Shown piece after piece: positions 9,186 through 17,985 of a stretch of DNA of 64,000 nt; within the stretch, counting starts at the first letter, position 1; every line of letters starts with the position of its first letter. This DNA is from Butyricimonas sp. Marseille-P3923. Lineage in GTDB: Bacteria > Bacteroidota > Bacteroidia > Bacteroidales > Marinifilaceae. A model generated the notes under the pieces. The model made no database searches. It was not told the origin of the DNA and worked only from the letters and a program-made list of their open reading frames with translations. The DNA is taken from positions 2,108,001-2,172,000 of the forward strand of contig NZ_FXXL01000007.1 in assembly GCF_900184685.1 (NCBI RefSeq). Reading direction: 5' to 3'. The position numbers and the translations under genes are program-made.

Positions 9186-10676
9186 TTATTCATTTTCTCT
9201 ATCCGGGCGAACATTGTCTTCCAATTCCCCTTTATTCGATTCCAAAGCATAAGAAGGCATAGGCATTAACCAACCGCCGTCATCAGGGTATTTACCCAAC
9301 ACATACGTTTTCACTAATACCGCAGTATTATTACTCCATTCATAATAAGCATGCTCAATACTTTTTGCCTCCGGAAGAGTTGGATGTACAGCATAACGAC
9401 GCAAGTCAAACCAACGTTGTCCCGCAAAACAGAGCTCTCGACGACGTTCATCCCGAATAAATTTCACCAGATTTTCTCCCGTTTCATTTATGGTTCCGGC
9501 ATCACTCATTCGCTTATCCCTTAATAGTTGGACTGTTGCAATTGCTTCAGATTCACGTCCCAGTAAAGCCAATGCTTCTGCCTTATTTAAATATACTTCA
9601 GAGAATTGCAAACTATTCCCGGTCAATTTAGACGCACTATACAATCGGTACGGTCCATAATACCCGTTACTATGTATAAAAAAATGAGAGTTCTTTCCGG
9701 TTACATATCGCAAATCATTCGCTTCATACAAACTCAATAATTCTTCCGAAGCGGCAAATGACACCGTTGACGTTATCTGACATACTTGACTACTCAAAAA
9801 ACCTCCGGCAAACATGGCCTCACTACTCGTGTGCGAACGAAGTAATGCATTAAATGAACCGACTCCGGAATAAACATTTTGTGTTGTTGTATTAAAATCA
9901 ATCAAAGCAAGTCCCTTTGGAGATGCAAAAATCGAATCACACTGACTCACGACCTCATTCCAATCACACATATATAAAGCCGTTTTAGCCAACAAAGCTC
10001 GCGCCGCATTCTCTCCTGCCCGATAAGTTGTAGTCGGGGTTATCCCTTTCAAATAGTGTATCGCTTGCCGGACATCAGACAAAATTTGTTGATAACACTC
10101 TTCCACGCTATTTCTAGTGAATCCTTTATCCTCCACGTAATCAGTTAATTTAATCGGAACTCCCAATTTCTCTTTAGAAGTTGAGGCTGCATAAGGATGT
10201 CCCCACATATTCACTAAATAAAAGTAACAAAAAGCCCGAATAAAATAAGCCTCACCTTTCACTCTCTCATAGCCGTCTTCTCTCTCGAAACGATCTATAT
10301 CCCCCAAAATTAAATTGGCAACCTCGATAGACTCGTACAATCTGGCCCAAACTCGATTTCCTCCCATACGATTCGGATAATCGTCATCCCAAGGATAATC
10401 CGACCATTTATAAAACAAATTTAAATAATTGAATGAACTAGACGACGAAAGCGTTCCCGTTACTTTTTGTCGGGTATCATCATCCATCACTTCCAACCAT
10501 GCCATCGTATAATATGTACCCGTTGCATTCTGCAAATACCCACTTCCGACTAACAACTCGTCCAAGTCGTCAATACCAGTCACATAAGATAGTGTTTGAG
10601 AATCCTCTTCCAAGAAGTCACTGCAAGAGAAACATCCCAATAACACAATCACAAATAATATTTGTATCTTTCTCAT
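9186..10676 (-). CDS. SusD/RagB-family substrate-binding lipoprotein
   Basis: This 496-residue SusD homologue starts MRKIQILF and has a lipoprotein signal ending FSCSDFLEE. Family hallmarks are the helical TPR-like stretches (YFIRAFCYFYLVNMWGHPYA) and the C-terminal FIRDERRRELCFAGQRWFDL followed by R-YAVHP. It would sit on the outer face of the outer membrane and cap the SusC transporter encoded just upstream (11-bp gap). Its closest relative in the window is the SusD of operon B (61941-63410), with which it shares long identical segments such as ARALLAKT and KAEALALLGR. The substrate cannot be read from sequence; the neighbouring proteases suggest peptides or protein fragments. Confidence 0.95.
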   Translation of the reverse strand: MRKIQILFVIVLLGCFSCSDFLEEDSQTLSYVTGIDDLDELLVGSGYLQNATGTYYTMAWLEVMDDDTRQKVTGTLSSSSSFNYLNLFYKWSDYPWDDDYPNRMGGNRVWARLYESIEVANLILGDIDRFEREDGYERVKGEAYFIRAFCYFYLVNMWGHPYAASTSKEKLGVPIKLTDYVEDKGFTRNSVEECYQQILSDVRQAIHYLKGITPTTTYRAGENAARALLAKTALYMCDWNEVVSQCDSIFASPKGLALIDFNTTTQNVYSGVGSFNALLRSHTSSEAMFAGGFLSSQVCQITSTVSFAASEELLSLYEANDLRYVTGKNSHFFIHSNGYYGPYRLYSASKLTGNSLQFSEVYLNKAEALALLGRESEAIATVQLLRDKRMSDAGTINETGENLVKFIRDERRRELCFAGQRWFDLRRYAVHPTLPEAKSIEHAYYEWSNNTAVLVKTYVLGKYPDDGGWLMPMPSYALESNKGELEDNVRPDRENE

Positions 10677-10687
10677 AATATTCTTCC

Positions 10688-13600
10688 TTAAAAAGTTACA
10701 TTCAAACTAAATGAATACGTCGGACGTATCGACTGTGTAATTGTAGAGGAACTACCTGATTGCGTGGTTGGATCTTGTCCCTTCAATTTCTTACTACTGA
10801 ATGTATACAGATTCGTACCTGTTAAAGAAATATACGCAGATTTCATGTATATTTTTTTACATATCTTATCCGGTACATTATAACGTAAAGCTATATTTTG
10901 AATTTTCAAATAATTACCGCTTACAACACGAGCTGTCGAGTAATCATACATTTGCCATATATTCTCAGCTATCAATTTACGATTTACAGTACCATTATAA
11001 GCGGATTTCTTCCACCATGGATTCGTATCCATAGTTTCTTTAAATATATCATTACCAAGAATACTAGGAATATTTGTATATTTCTCATCCCCGGGACGTT
11101 TCCAACGATTCGAAAATTCCGAACGCATATTCTGCATGGGATTAGGAGCCATTGTTCCATCAGCCGAACTTATATTCGGATACAATTTCAATAAACGGAT
11201 TTTAGAGCCTAGGCTATAAGACATGTTTATGGACAACGTGAAACGATTGTACGAGAAAGTATTGATTAAACTACCTTGTAACGTGGGAACCCGATTACCG
11301 GAATACTTCATCACTGACATATATCGTTCCTCGTTAGTCATTAATTTAAATTGTTCTCCATAGTCGACCTCTTCACCATTTACCATGATTTTTTGCTCCA
11401 GATTCGGAAACATCGGACGCCCGTCTGCCGGATCCAGCCCCAAAAATCTATAAGAATAGAAACCATTCAATGAACGATTTACAGTCTGAACACTTCCATT
11501 CAAATAATCCGAATACGTGAGATCGTCATCATCCCGCAAGCTCTTGTCTGTCGAAGAAGTTGCTTTATCAATCAACTTATTGATTACTTGCCCTAACTGC
11601 GGGTCAAATCTCCAACGAAATCCTTTGCCATCCGCTCCGACTGTATTTATAGGGATAAAATTTAACGTCAATTCATATCCTTGGTTTACCACAGTTCCCT
11701 GATTCACCGTATACCCTGTCACACCATTCACTTCTGATACGGATTTAGACATATAAGCATCAATTGTCTTCCTGTAATAATAACTCACGGAACCGGATAC
11801 CTTTCTCTTGAATAAAGAGAAATCAAGGCTCACGTTAGTATTCGCCGTTTTTTCCCATTTTAAATCAGGATTGGGATATTTGGACACCGTAGAATAAAAT
11901 TCATCGAATAGATTACTGGATATGGTAGACTTTTGAATCACTAATTTCGACGAAACATTAGGTACATTCCCTTGGTACCCGAATGACGCTTTCAATGACA
12001 AATCATTAATCCAACGAACTCCTTTCAAAACATTCTCCGTAAGATTCCAACGTCCGGCAACCGCCCAAATCGGAAAAAACTTCTCATTTGCCCGACTACC
12101 AAATTCATTAGAAAAATCCACCCGGGCATTTAAACTAAAATTATAAATATTCTTGTAACCATAACCAAGGGTCAAGTATGCAGAAACATCATTTGTCAGT
12201 TGCTCGGTATATGTCCCTAAAGCTGCAGAAGTCTGGGTCCACTGAATATACTTTTGATACGTGTAATTCTTCAAATCATCCGTCGGAATAGCCTGTATCG
12301 CATTTCCCCGATCTCGGAAAATTCCGCGAGTGGTCTTGGCGTAAGTATTATATTTATTGGATTTTGCCTCAAACCCCGCACTCCCATTTATAATATGGAA
12401 TTCATCTCTATCTACAGCCTGATTGTAATCCAGTTGAAAACGAACCGTATAAGCGTTACGATCTACATGACTATCCTTCTGTTCTCCTCCCCAAGGTAAT
12501 AATGTATTTGTTTTCCACCAAGCTTCGGTTGTCGCCCCATAAGACTTATTCAAACTGCGACAATAAAAAGAATCTTCTCCATGCCACGTTTCTGATTTTG
12601 AATTTGAAAAACTGTAGGACAATAACACTTGAGCTTTCAATGACGGCAATATCTCATAACCCACATTAGCCTGAAAAGTCAAAGAGTTTTGCCTAATCTG
12701 GGTTGAAGAGTTTGCCATATCTTCCAAAATATTCTTGGGGTAATAGTAAGTTTCCCCATCTATTTCTTTTTCTACTTGATAATACCAATAGCTACCATCA
12801 TCATTCCGTGCAGGTATCGCCCGACTCGTATTGTAAGCAAACTCTGTCACTCCCACGTCATCAGGAATATATTTTTTCTTAGAAACACTGCCCTGTAATC
12901 CGAAACGTACCGTAAATTTGTCAAAATTACCCGTTAAATTGACATTCGTTGAATACACCCGGTTATTCTCTCCTTTTACACTTCCCGAAACGTCATTCAT
13001 ACCAAGAGAAGCATAATATCTCAAAACAGAAGAACCTCCGGCTAGACTTAATGTATGCTTATGCGAAAAAGCATCCTGCATTAAAATATCAAACCAATCG
13101 GTATTCATCGTTTCGTACTTATCCACCAACGATTTATATTCGTTATATCCGGTCTTACCTTCGATATAGTCTTTATAAGCAGCCTCATAACCCACCCAAG
13201 AGGTGATCTCCGGATAAGCTAACCGATTCTCAATCATCTCGCGTGAAAAAGCGATACGCTCTTTAGAATTCATCACGTTTACGCTTCTGTCACTATATCT
13301 CGGACGCTGGGTAAAAGACCCAGCTACCGAATAAGTCACAGAAGGCGGACCTTGTTTACCTGCCTTCGTGGTAATCACGATGACTCCATTCGCGGCTTTT
13401 TTACCATAAATAGCCGTGGCTGCAGCATCTTTCAACACATCGATCTGTTCGATATCCTCCGGATTCAAGCCGGAAATAGCGTTACCGAGCAAATTCACGA
13501 AGTCCAAATCATTAATATTCGCGGGATCTACATTTACAGGGTCTTCCATGACAACACCATCTACCACCCAAAGCGGCTCCTGCGATCCCAACATCGTAGA

Positions 13601-14425
13601 AGTTCCGCGGATACGCAAACGAGGAGCAGCCCCAATCTGTCCCGTGTTCTGCATAAAGATCATTCCCGGTACATGCCCTTCCAACATCTGGTCAATCGTC
13701 TGCAAGCCGGGAGTGATAATATCTTCCGCTTTAATCGTGGTCACTGCGCTCGTGTTTTTGCGAGCATCAATTCTGGCATATCCCGTGTTCACCACGACCT
13801 CCTCCAATTCAGACACTGTTTCCTTCATTACCACATTAATTGTATCTTTCCCCGTGTATTTCACTTCCTCGGTTTCCATTCCGATAAAAGAAAAGAGAAG
13901 TGACAGGTTATCCGTCCGAGGAAGATTTATCGAGTATTGTCCCTTATTATCAGTACTTGTCCCCATCGCCAAGCCTTTGACAATAATAGTTACACCGGGC
14001 AATATCTCCCCTCTTTCATCCCTCACCGTACCGGATATACGAACCGATTTGACCTCTGTATCGGGTCCCACGGCAACTCTGCCATTACGCTCCGTACAAG
14101 CCAATCGGGTTCCTTTGATACATTCCTGCACAGCTTGAAGTACTGTCACGTCCTTCAGGTCAACAGTAATTCTCTTCGTTTCACGAGTCACTTCTTCCCG
14201 CTTGAAAATAACATTATTCTGGCTCAATCGATTGATTTCTTCCAATGCCTGCAACACGGTCACGTTCTCCAATTTCAAAGAAATCATTTTTTTCGCCCTC
14301 TCTTGCCCGAAAGCAGAACTTGTCGTGAGTGAAATAGTTGTTAATAACATACATGACAATGTTAAACAATACCTCCACCAAACACGAAAGTTGGAAAAAA
14401 ACTTTTTGTTTAGTTCTTTTTTCAT
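10688..14425 (-). CDS. SusC/RagA-family TonB-dependent transporter with STN sensor domain
   Basis: This 1245-residue outer-membrane transporter has these domains in order: signal peptide; STN (secretin/TonB short N-terminal) domain at about residues 48-118; carboxypeptidase-regulatory-like domain at about 128-215 (GTVRDERGEILPGVTI); TonB-box/plug region from about 225 (EEVVVNTGY, then LRIRGTSTM and LWVVDGVV); and a long beta-barrel ending in YSFSLNVTF. The STN domain is what lets such transporters signal to a FecR anti-sigma factor, and a FecR gene is directly upstream. It should import the ligand caught by SusD and report its presence. The C-terminal 190 residues are nearly the same as those of the partial SusC at the right window edge. 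Confidence 0.96.
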   Translation of the reverse strand: MKKELNKKFFSNFRVWWRYCLTLSCMLLTTISLTTSSAFGQERAKKMISLKLENVTVLQALEEINRLSQNNVIFKREEVTRETKRITVDLKDVTVLQAVQECIKGTRLACTERNGRVAVGPDTEVKSVRISGTVRDERGEILPGVTIIVKGLAMGTSTDNKGQYSINLPRTDNLSLLFSFIGMETEEVKYTGKDTINVVMKETVSELEEVVVNTGYARIDARKNTSAVTTIKAEDIITPGLQTIDQMLEGHVPGMIFMQNTGQIGAAPRLRIRGTSTMLGSQEPLWVVDGVVMEDPVNVDPANINDLDFVNLLGNAISGLNPEDIEQIDVLKDAAATAIYGKKAANGVIVITTKAGKQGPPSVTYSVAGSFTQRPRYSDRSVNVMNSKERIAFSREMIENRLAYPEITSWVGYEAAYKDYIEGKTGYNEYKSLVDKYETMNTDWFDILMQDAFSHKHTLSLAGGSSVLRYYASLGMNDVSGSVKGENNRVYSTNVNLTGNFDKFTVRFGLQGSVSKKKYIPDDVGVTEFAYNTSRAIPARNDDGSYWYYQVEKEIDGETYYYPKNILEDMANSSTQIRQNSLTFQANVGYEILPSLKAQVLLSYSFSNSKSETWHGEDSFYCRSLNKSYGATTEAWWKTNTLLPWGGEQKDSHVDRNAYTVRFQLDYNQAVDRDEFHIINGSAGFEAKSNKYNTYAKTTRGIFRDRGNAIQAIPTDDLKNYTYQKYIQWTQTSAALGTYTEQLTNDVSAYLTLGYGYKNIYNFSLNARVDFSNEFGSRANEKFFPIWAVAGRWNLTENVLKGVRWINDLSLKASFGYQGNVPNVSSKLVIQKSTISSNLFDEFYSTVSKYPNPDLKWEKTANTNVSLDFSLFKRKVSGSVSYYYRKTIDAYMSKSVSEVNGVTGYTVNQGTVVNQGYELTLNFIPINTVGADGKGFRWRFDPQLGQVINKLIDKATSSTDKSLRDDDDLTYSDYLNGSVQTVNRSLNGFYSYRFLGLDPADGRPMFPNLEQKIMVNGEEVDYGEQFKLMTNEERYMSVMKYSGNRVPTLQGSLINTFSYNRFTLSINMSYSLGSKIRLLKLYPNISSADGTMAPNPMQNMRSEFSNRWKRPGDEKYTNIPSILGNDIFKETMDTNPWWKKSAYNGTVNRKLIAENIWQMYDYSTARVVSGNYLKIQNIALRYNVPDKICKKIYMKSAYISLTGTNLYTFSSKKLKGQDPTTQSGSSSTITQSIRPTYSFSLNVTF

Positions 14426-14476
14426 AGATTTGTAAATTAAAATGAAACACTATCCTTGTTTCCACACAAGGTCTTT

Positions 14477-14512
14477 TAAAATGGAGTGGTCCGCGAAACC
14501 GCTCCATTTTTT
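14477..14512 (-). terminator. Hairpin between fecR and susC
   Basis: AAAATGGAG(T/C)GGT and its complement form a stem of about 13 bp with one mismatch around a 7-nt loop. On the minus strand the stem ends in TTTT. It follows the fecR stop by about 25 bp and precedes the susC start by about 52 bp, so it could end or attenuate the regulatory transcript before the import operon. A second small hairpin (CCTTGT/ACAAGG, 14454-14471) lies closer to the susC start. Confidence 0.6.
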
Positions 14513-14536
14513 GTTTTCAACATCAGTCTTAAATTT

Positions 14537-15757
14537 TTAGTTTTTATCTTTCACGTGTACTACATCTTTTTCTACTTTAAATCGAGGACCACCCGTGTAA
14601 GTCAATGTTTCCAATATAGACTCCAAAGATTCATCTTTACTCAAGCATCCGCTAAAAGTATGCTCGCGAGTGTTCTCCTTATTATAAATAAATTTCACAC
14701 CATACCATCTTTCCAGCACTCTGGTCACGACTCTAATATCTTCGTTATCAAACATAAATGCACCTTGCTTCCATGCTATATAGTTCTCGGCATTTACCCT
14801 TTTCACGCTTAAATCATGTTCTTCTTTTTGCCATTCACATTGCATACCGGGAGTCAGCACCACGGATTCTCCTTTCTCTTCAACAGCAGACACTTCTACT
14901 TTTCCAGTTAATAGCGTCGTGAACACACATTCCTCGTTATCATACGCCTTTATATTGAAAGAAGTACCTAATACACGAGTCCGTACCTCTTTCGTCTCGA
15001 CGACAAAAGGACGTGCGGCATCCGACTTCACCTCAAAATACGCCTCTCCCTTCAATTTCACTACCCGTTCCTTACTAATAAAATCTACCGGAAAATCTAA
15101 CTCCGACTCGGCATTCAGCCACACTTTCGTTCCGTCACTTAGGATGAAAAAATAATCTCCCCCGACTGTCGTGATAATCCGGTTACGCTCTTCTTCAACG
15201 TATCCCCCCAAAGAATCTCGATTCTTTTCGTATGCCAATTGATCATTCTTTTTAATAATCGTGGCCTGTCCAATATATATACTATCGTTCCCCTGTCGGG
15301 TGAGTCCTATCATTTCCCCGTTGGCAAGCATCAACATCACTTTCTCGTTCCCGTGTTGTCCCGGCTGAATCCCTGCCACAGGAATCGGTTCATCTTTCCC
15401 GGAATTCAAGAAAAAGAAACCGGTAAGAATGATACCTGCCAGACAAGCGGCACCAACCATCCCGTACCACCTCCGGAATCGGCGTTGCTTCCGGAACTTA
15501 TTCTTTTGAATCTGTTCCTGTACCCGGGCAGAAATCATCTTCACGTCGATATCAGCCTTTACTGTCGTTTCTTTCTCCAAATATTCGCTAACACTTCTTC
15601 CCGAAACAATCTTCTCGTACAAAAATCGATGTTCCTCTTTTTCCGTCACCCACGCCTCAACCCTACGTTTCTCGTCTTCCGTGGCTGTCCCGAAGCGGAT
15701 TTTCAAGATAAGCTCTGCTAATATTTTTTCTTTATTATAATCCATTCCTTGGTTCAT
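14537..15757 (-). CDS. FecR-family anti-sigma factor
   Basis: Inner-membrane anti-sigma/sigma-regulator of the FecR type, about 406 residues. The N-terminal cytoplasmic part (AELILKIRFGTATEDEKRRV) is followed by one membrane segment (GAACLAGIILTGFFFL), the periplasmic FecR domain (FFILSDGTKVWLNAESEL, GEAYFEV) and a C-terminal DUF4974-type domain. The open frame extends to 15817, but the likely start is the ATG at 15757 or the one at 15745, because the upstream residues look non-coding and overlap the intergenic promoter region. It should hold the divergent ECF sigma factor inactive until the STN domain of the SusC protein signals substrate. Confidence 0.92.
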   Translation of the reverse strand: MNQGMDYNKEKILAELILKIRFGTATEDEKRRVEAWVTEKEEHRFLYEKIVSGRSVSEYLEKETTVKADIDVKMISARVQEQIQKNKFRKQRRFRRWYGMVGAACLAGIILTGFFFLNSGKDEPIPVAGIQPGQHGNEKVMLMLANGEMIGLTRQGNDSIYIGQATIIKKNDQLAYEKNRDSLGGYVEEERNRIITTVGGDYFFILSDGTKVWLNAESELDFPVDFISKERVVKLKGEAYFEVKSDAARPFVVETKEVRTRVLGTSFNIKAYDNEECVFTTLLTGKVEVSAVEEKGESVVLTPGMQCEWQKEEHDLSVKRVNAENYIAWKQGAFMFDNEDIRVVTRVLERWYGVKFIYNKENTREHTFSGCLSKDESLESILETLTYTGGPRFKVEKDVVHVKDKN

Positions 15758-15823
15758 TTTATCTAAAGACACCAAGGGTATCCGATTTGTATGAATGGAA
15801 ACACGATTTTTTTTCAAAATTTA

Positions 15824-15852
15824 TTTGGAATGAAAAAAAATAACTATACTTG
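15824..15852 (+). promoter_or_regulatory. Possible promoter of the ECF sigma gene
   Basis: TTTG at 15824-15827 and TATACTTG at 15845-15852 (one mismatch to the Bacteroidota -7 box TAnnTTTG) are spaced 17 bp apart. They lie 48 bp before the sigma start, in the short region shared with the divergent fecR. Confidence 0.4.
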
Positions 15853-15900
15853 CATAGATTTCCTGTACTTGTAAAATTGATCTTCAACACGAACTAACCG

Positions 15901-16413
15901 ATGAGCAATTCTATTGAATTAGAACAATTTATACAAAGACATTATACAACGATTTGTACAATTGCCTTGAAATTTGTCGGCTCCTCCGACATTGCCCGAG
16001 ACATTGCGCAAGATGTTATTGTGAAATTTTGGGAGAATCGTAAACAATATAAAACACTTGATTCCGTCGAAAATTTCTTGTTTATCATGACAAGAAACGA
16101 ATCCCTCAACTACATCCGAAGTGTAAAAAGAGAAAATGACCGCTACAAACAAATATACACGGGCGAACAAGATGATTCCGATATACTGGATAAAATCATA
16201 GAGGAAGAGGCCAACCAAATATTAATTCATGCAATCCGGCAATTGCCCCCGCAAAGCGAACGTATTATCCATCTGACCCTCGCCGGAAATAATGTCAAGG
16301 AAATTGCCGAACTCATCGGTGTTTCCATCAACACCGTACGCACTCTCAAGTACGGAGCTATCCGTAAGCTACGGGAGTATTTCATCGCCCGCAATTACCG
16401 GGCTGAGTTTTAA
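15901..16413 (+). CDS. ECF-family RNA polymerase sigma factor (sigma-70 type)
   Basis: A 170-residue extracytoplasmic-function sigma factor. Region 2 lies at about residues 8-75 (DIARDIAQDVIVKFWENR). Region 4 lies at about 105-160, with a helix-turn-helix (LPPQSERIIHLTLAGNNVKE, then IAELIGVSINTVRTLKYGAI). Length and architecture match the Bacteroidota ECF factors paired with FecR and SusC. It is transcribed divergently from fecR, while in many such loci sigma, fecR and susC run in one direction. It is expected to activate the minus-strand SusCD-protease operon when released by FecR. Confidence 0.95.
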   Translation: MSNSIELEQFIQRHYTTICTIALKFVGSSDIARDIAQDVIVKFWENRKQYKTLDSVENFLFIMTRNESLNYIRSVKRENDRYKQIYTGEQDDSDILDKIIEEEANQILIHAIRQLPPQSERIIHLTLAGNNVKEIAELIGVSINTVRTLKYGAIRKLREYFIARNYRAEF

Positions 16414-16421
16414 TCATAAAA

Positions 16422-16448
16422 GAATGCCCGAAAATATTCCGGACATTC
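16422..16448. terminator. Convergent terminator hairpin
   Basis: GAATGCCCG and CGGACATTC form a 9-bp stem with one wobble position around a loop of about 9 nt, followed by an A-rich run. It lies between the convergent sigma and HAD genes and could serve both. Confidence 0.55.
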
Positions 16449-16490
16449 CAAAAAACAAATTTTCTCTCTGCAACAAATAATACACAAACA

Positions 16491-17141
16491 CTATTTCATT
16501 ATCTCCAATATATCCGAAGGCCGATCCGCGATATGACAAGCCCCGTTTTCCAGTAATTCTTTCCGATCCCGAAATCCCCAAGTTACACCGACGGACGTCA
16601 CGCCGCTATTCACTGCCGTTTGCATATCCACCCCGGAATCACCTACATAAAGTACTTCATCTTTATTTACTCCTGCCGCTTTAATAATATCAAACACTAT
16701 TGTCGGGTCCGGTTTAATGGGAATCCCCTCCCGTTGTCCGAATACAAAATCGAAAACTCCTTTCCCGAAATATTCGGGAATCAACTCAACCGTCGCCGCA
16801 TGATACTTATTGGAAGCCACAGCCAATAACATACCCCGCAGTTTTAACTCCCCCAGCAAATCGACTATCCCGGCATAAGGAGCCGTGAAATCTGCCTTAT
16901 GAATAGAGTAATAAGCCACAAAGTCTTCCCGTATTTTCATCACGTTTTCTACCGTACGAACGGCTTCGGGCAAAGCTCTTTCCAACAATTTATTTATCCC
17001 GTTTCCCACGAAATGACGATAAGCCGGTAACTCATGCTCCGGATATCCATGCTGCCGCAAAGCATAATTCGTACTCGCGGCTAAATCTTCCAATGAATTC
17101 AACAATGTTCCGTCCAGATCAAAAATCACCAATTTTATCAT
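16491..17141 (-). CDS. HAD-family hydrolase, phosphoglycolate phosphatase-like
   Basis: A 216-residue HAD hydrolase starting MIKLVIFDLDGTLLNS. Motif I is DLDGT, motif II lies near AVASNKYHA, and the acidic C-terminal motifs include KPDPTIVFD and YVGDSGVDM. The cap region matches the Gph/phosphoglycolate phosphatase group, which salvages 2-phosphoglycolate, but substrates in this family vary and cannot be fixed from sequence. The start was set at 17141 because the open frame upstream (to 17204) adds unrelated residues and a GGAGAAAAG ribosome-binding site stands just before this ATG. It is a single gene convergent with the sigma gene. Confidence 0.88.
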   Translation of the reverse strand: MIKLVIFDLDGTLLNSLEDLAASTNYALRQHGYPEHELPAYRHFVGNGINKLLERALPEAVRTVENVMKIREDFVAYYSIHKADFTAPYAGIVDLLGELKLRGMLLAVASNKYHAATVELIPEYFGKGVFDFVFGQREGIPIKPDPTIVFDIIKAAGVNKDEVLYVGDSGVDMQTAVNSGVTSVGVTWGFRDRKELLENGACHIADRPSDILEIMK

Positions 17142-17251
17142 ATTCTTTTCTCCATTACTAATGAATGACAAAAGTACACAAAAGGGATCGAGAGATAAAA
17201 ACAAGACAACAAAATAATTTATAAAATATCACAGACAAGAATTTTTACGCG

Positions 17252-17259
17252 TATCTTTG
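17252..17259 (+). promoter_or_regulatory. -7 box (TATCTTTG) of the DUF4160/DUF2442 pair
   Basis: An exact match to the Bacteroidota -7 consensus TAnnTTTG, 26 bp before the ATG of the DUF4160 gene. I see no convincing -33 element. Confidence 0.6.
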
Positions 17260-17285
17260 TAGTATTAACCTATAAAACAGCAAGT

Positions 17286-17543
17286 ATGCCTGAAATTTGC
17301 AGATTCTTCGGTATTATTATATTCCTTTATTGGAAAGATCATAACCCACCCCATATTCATTTTACCTATGGGAATTACGAATGCTCCATTAGTATTTTGG
17401 ATAGAATTGTAGATGGTCAAGCTCCGGCTAAAGTTATCGCCAAAGTAAACGAATGGCTTGATTTGCATGAAACAGAAATACTCACTTTATGGGGAAAAGC
17501 CCAAAGAGGAGAAAAAATTGATAAAATAGAACCTTTAAAATAA
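17286..17543 (+). CDS. DUF4160 protein, probable toxin-antitoxin-like partner
   Basis: An 85-residue protein with the DUF4160 signature (GIIIFLYWKDHNPPHIHFTYG, split as GIIIFLYW and NPPHIHF). It is paired with a DUF2442 gene 8 bp downstream. Such DUF4160-DUF2442 pairs are widespread in bacteria and have been predicted to be toxin-antitoxin modules; their biochemistry is not settled, so the role here is inference. The pair has its own promoter and stands beside tRNA-Trp, a typical spot for mobile or accessory modules. Confidence 0.85.
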   Translation: MPEICRFFGIIIFLYWKDHNPPHIHFTYGNYECSISILDRIVDGQAPAKVIAKVNEWLDLHETEILTLWGKAQRGEKIDKIEPLK

Positions 17544-17551
17544 AGAGCATC

Positions 17552-17785
17552 ATGTTACGAGTTATAGACGTGGATTATATCAAAGATTACGAACTTTTTA
17601 TAACTTTCAATGACGGGAGTAAAAAAATCGTGAATTTAAAGCCTTATCTCACGGGGGAAGTTTTTGGAGAATTATTGGATAAAGATAAATTTGTTCAATA
17701 CGGCTTAACCCGTGTAACGATAGAATGGGCTAATGGGGCAGATCTCGCACCTGAATTTTTATATGAAATCGGCGTAGCCGCATAA
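17552..17785 (+). CDS. DUF2442 protein, partner of DUF4160
   Basis: A 77-residue DUF2442 protein (ITFNDGSKKIVNLKPYL, then VTIEWANGADLAPEFLYE near the end). It follows the DUF4160 gene after 8 bp and so is cotranscribed. In predicted toxin-antitoxin pairs of this type either member has been proposed as antitoxin, and the sequence does not decide which. Confidence 0.85.
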   Translation: MLRVIDVDYIKDYELFITFNDGSKKIVNLKPYLTGEVFGELLDKDKFVQYGLTRVTIEWANGADLAPEFLYEIGVAA

Positions 17786-17803
17786 AAATCATACCATTAA
17801 AAA

Positions 17804-17826
17804 AGGATACCTTCAAAAGGCATCCT
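17804..17826. terminator. Bidirectional terminator between DUF2442 and tRNA-Trp
   Basis: AGGATACCTT and AAGGCATCCT form a 10-bp stem with one mismatch and a 3-nt loop, flanked by A-rich sequence on the left and a short T run on the right. It suits termination of both the plus-strand pair and the minus-strand tRNA. Confidence 0.65.
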
Positions 17827-17831
17827 CTTTG

Positions 17832-17904
17832 CACGGGAGGAGAGGTTCGAACTCCCGACCCTCGGTTTTGGAGACCGATGCTCTACCAACTGAGCCACTC
17901 CCGT
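17832..17904 (-). tRNA. tRNA-Trp (anticodon CCA)
   Basis: A 73-nt cloverleaf on the minus strand. The acceptor stem is ACGGGAG/CTCCCGT, the D-arm contains GCTCAGTTGGTAGAGC, the anticodon loop is CTCCAAA with anticodon CCA, the T-arm carries GTTCGAAC, and the discriminator base is G as expected for tryptophan. CCA is not encoded at the 3' end. Confidence 0.97.
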
Positions 17905-17958
17905 GTTTCGTGCTGCAAAATAAGAGAAATTAATCGAGAAAAACAACAGGAGAATGAT

Positions 17959-17966
17959 TATTTTTG
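17959..17966 (+). promoter_or_regulatory. -7 box (TATTTTTG) of mnmA
   Basis: An exact TAnnTTTG match 19 bp before the mnmA ATG, which implies a very short leader. Confidence 0.5.
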
Positions 17967-17985
17967 TGCAATAAACAAAGAAAGC

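Noticed and set aside
13416-14138. 240-residue plus-strand open frame
   Set aside because: It lies wholly antisense to the susC gene, with no promoter or family resemblance; a shadow of a conserved coding region.
17878-17985. N-terminal extension of mnmA
   Set aside because: It would cross the tRNA-Trp gene and the promoter; the ATG at 17986 starts the conserved PP-loop domain.
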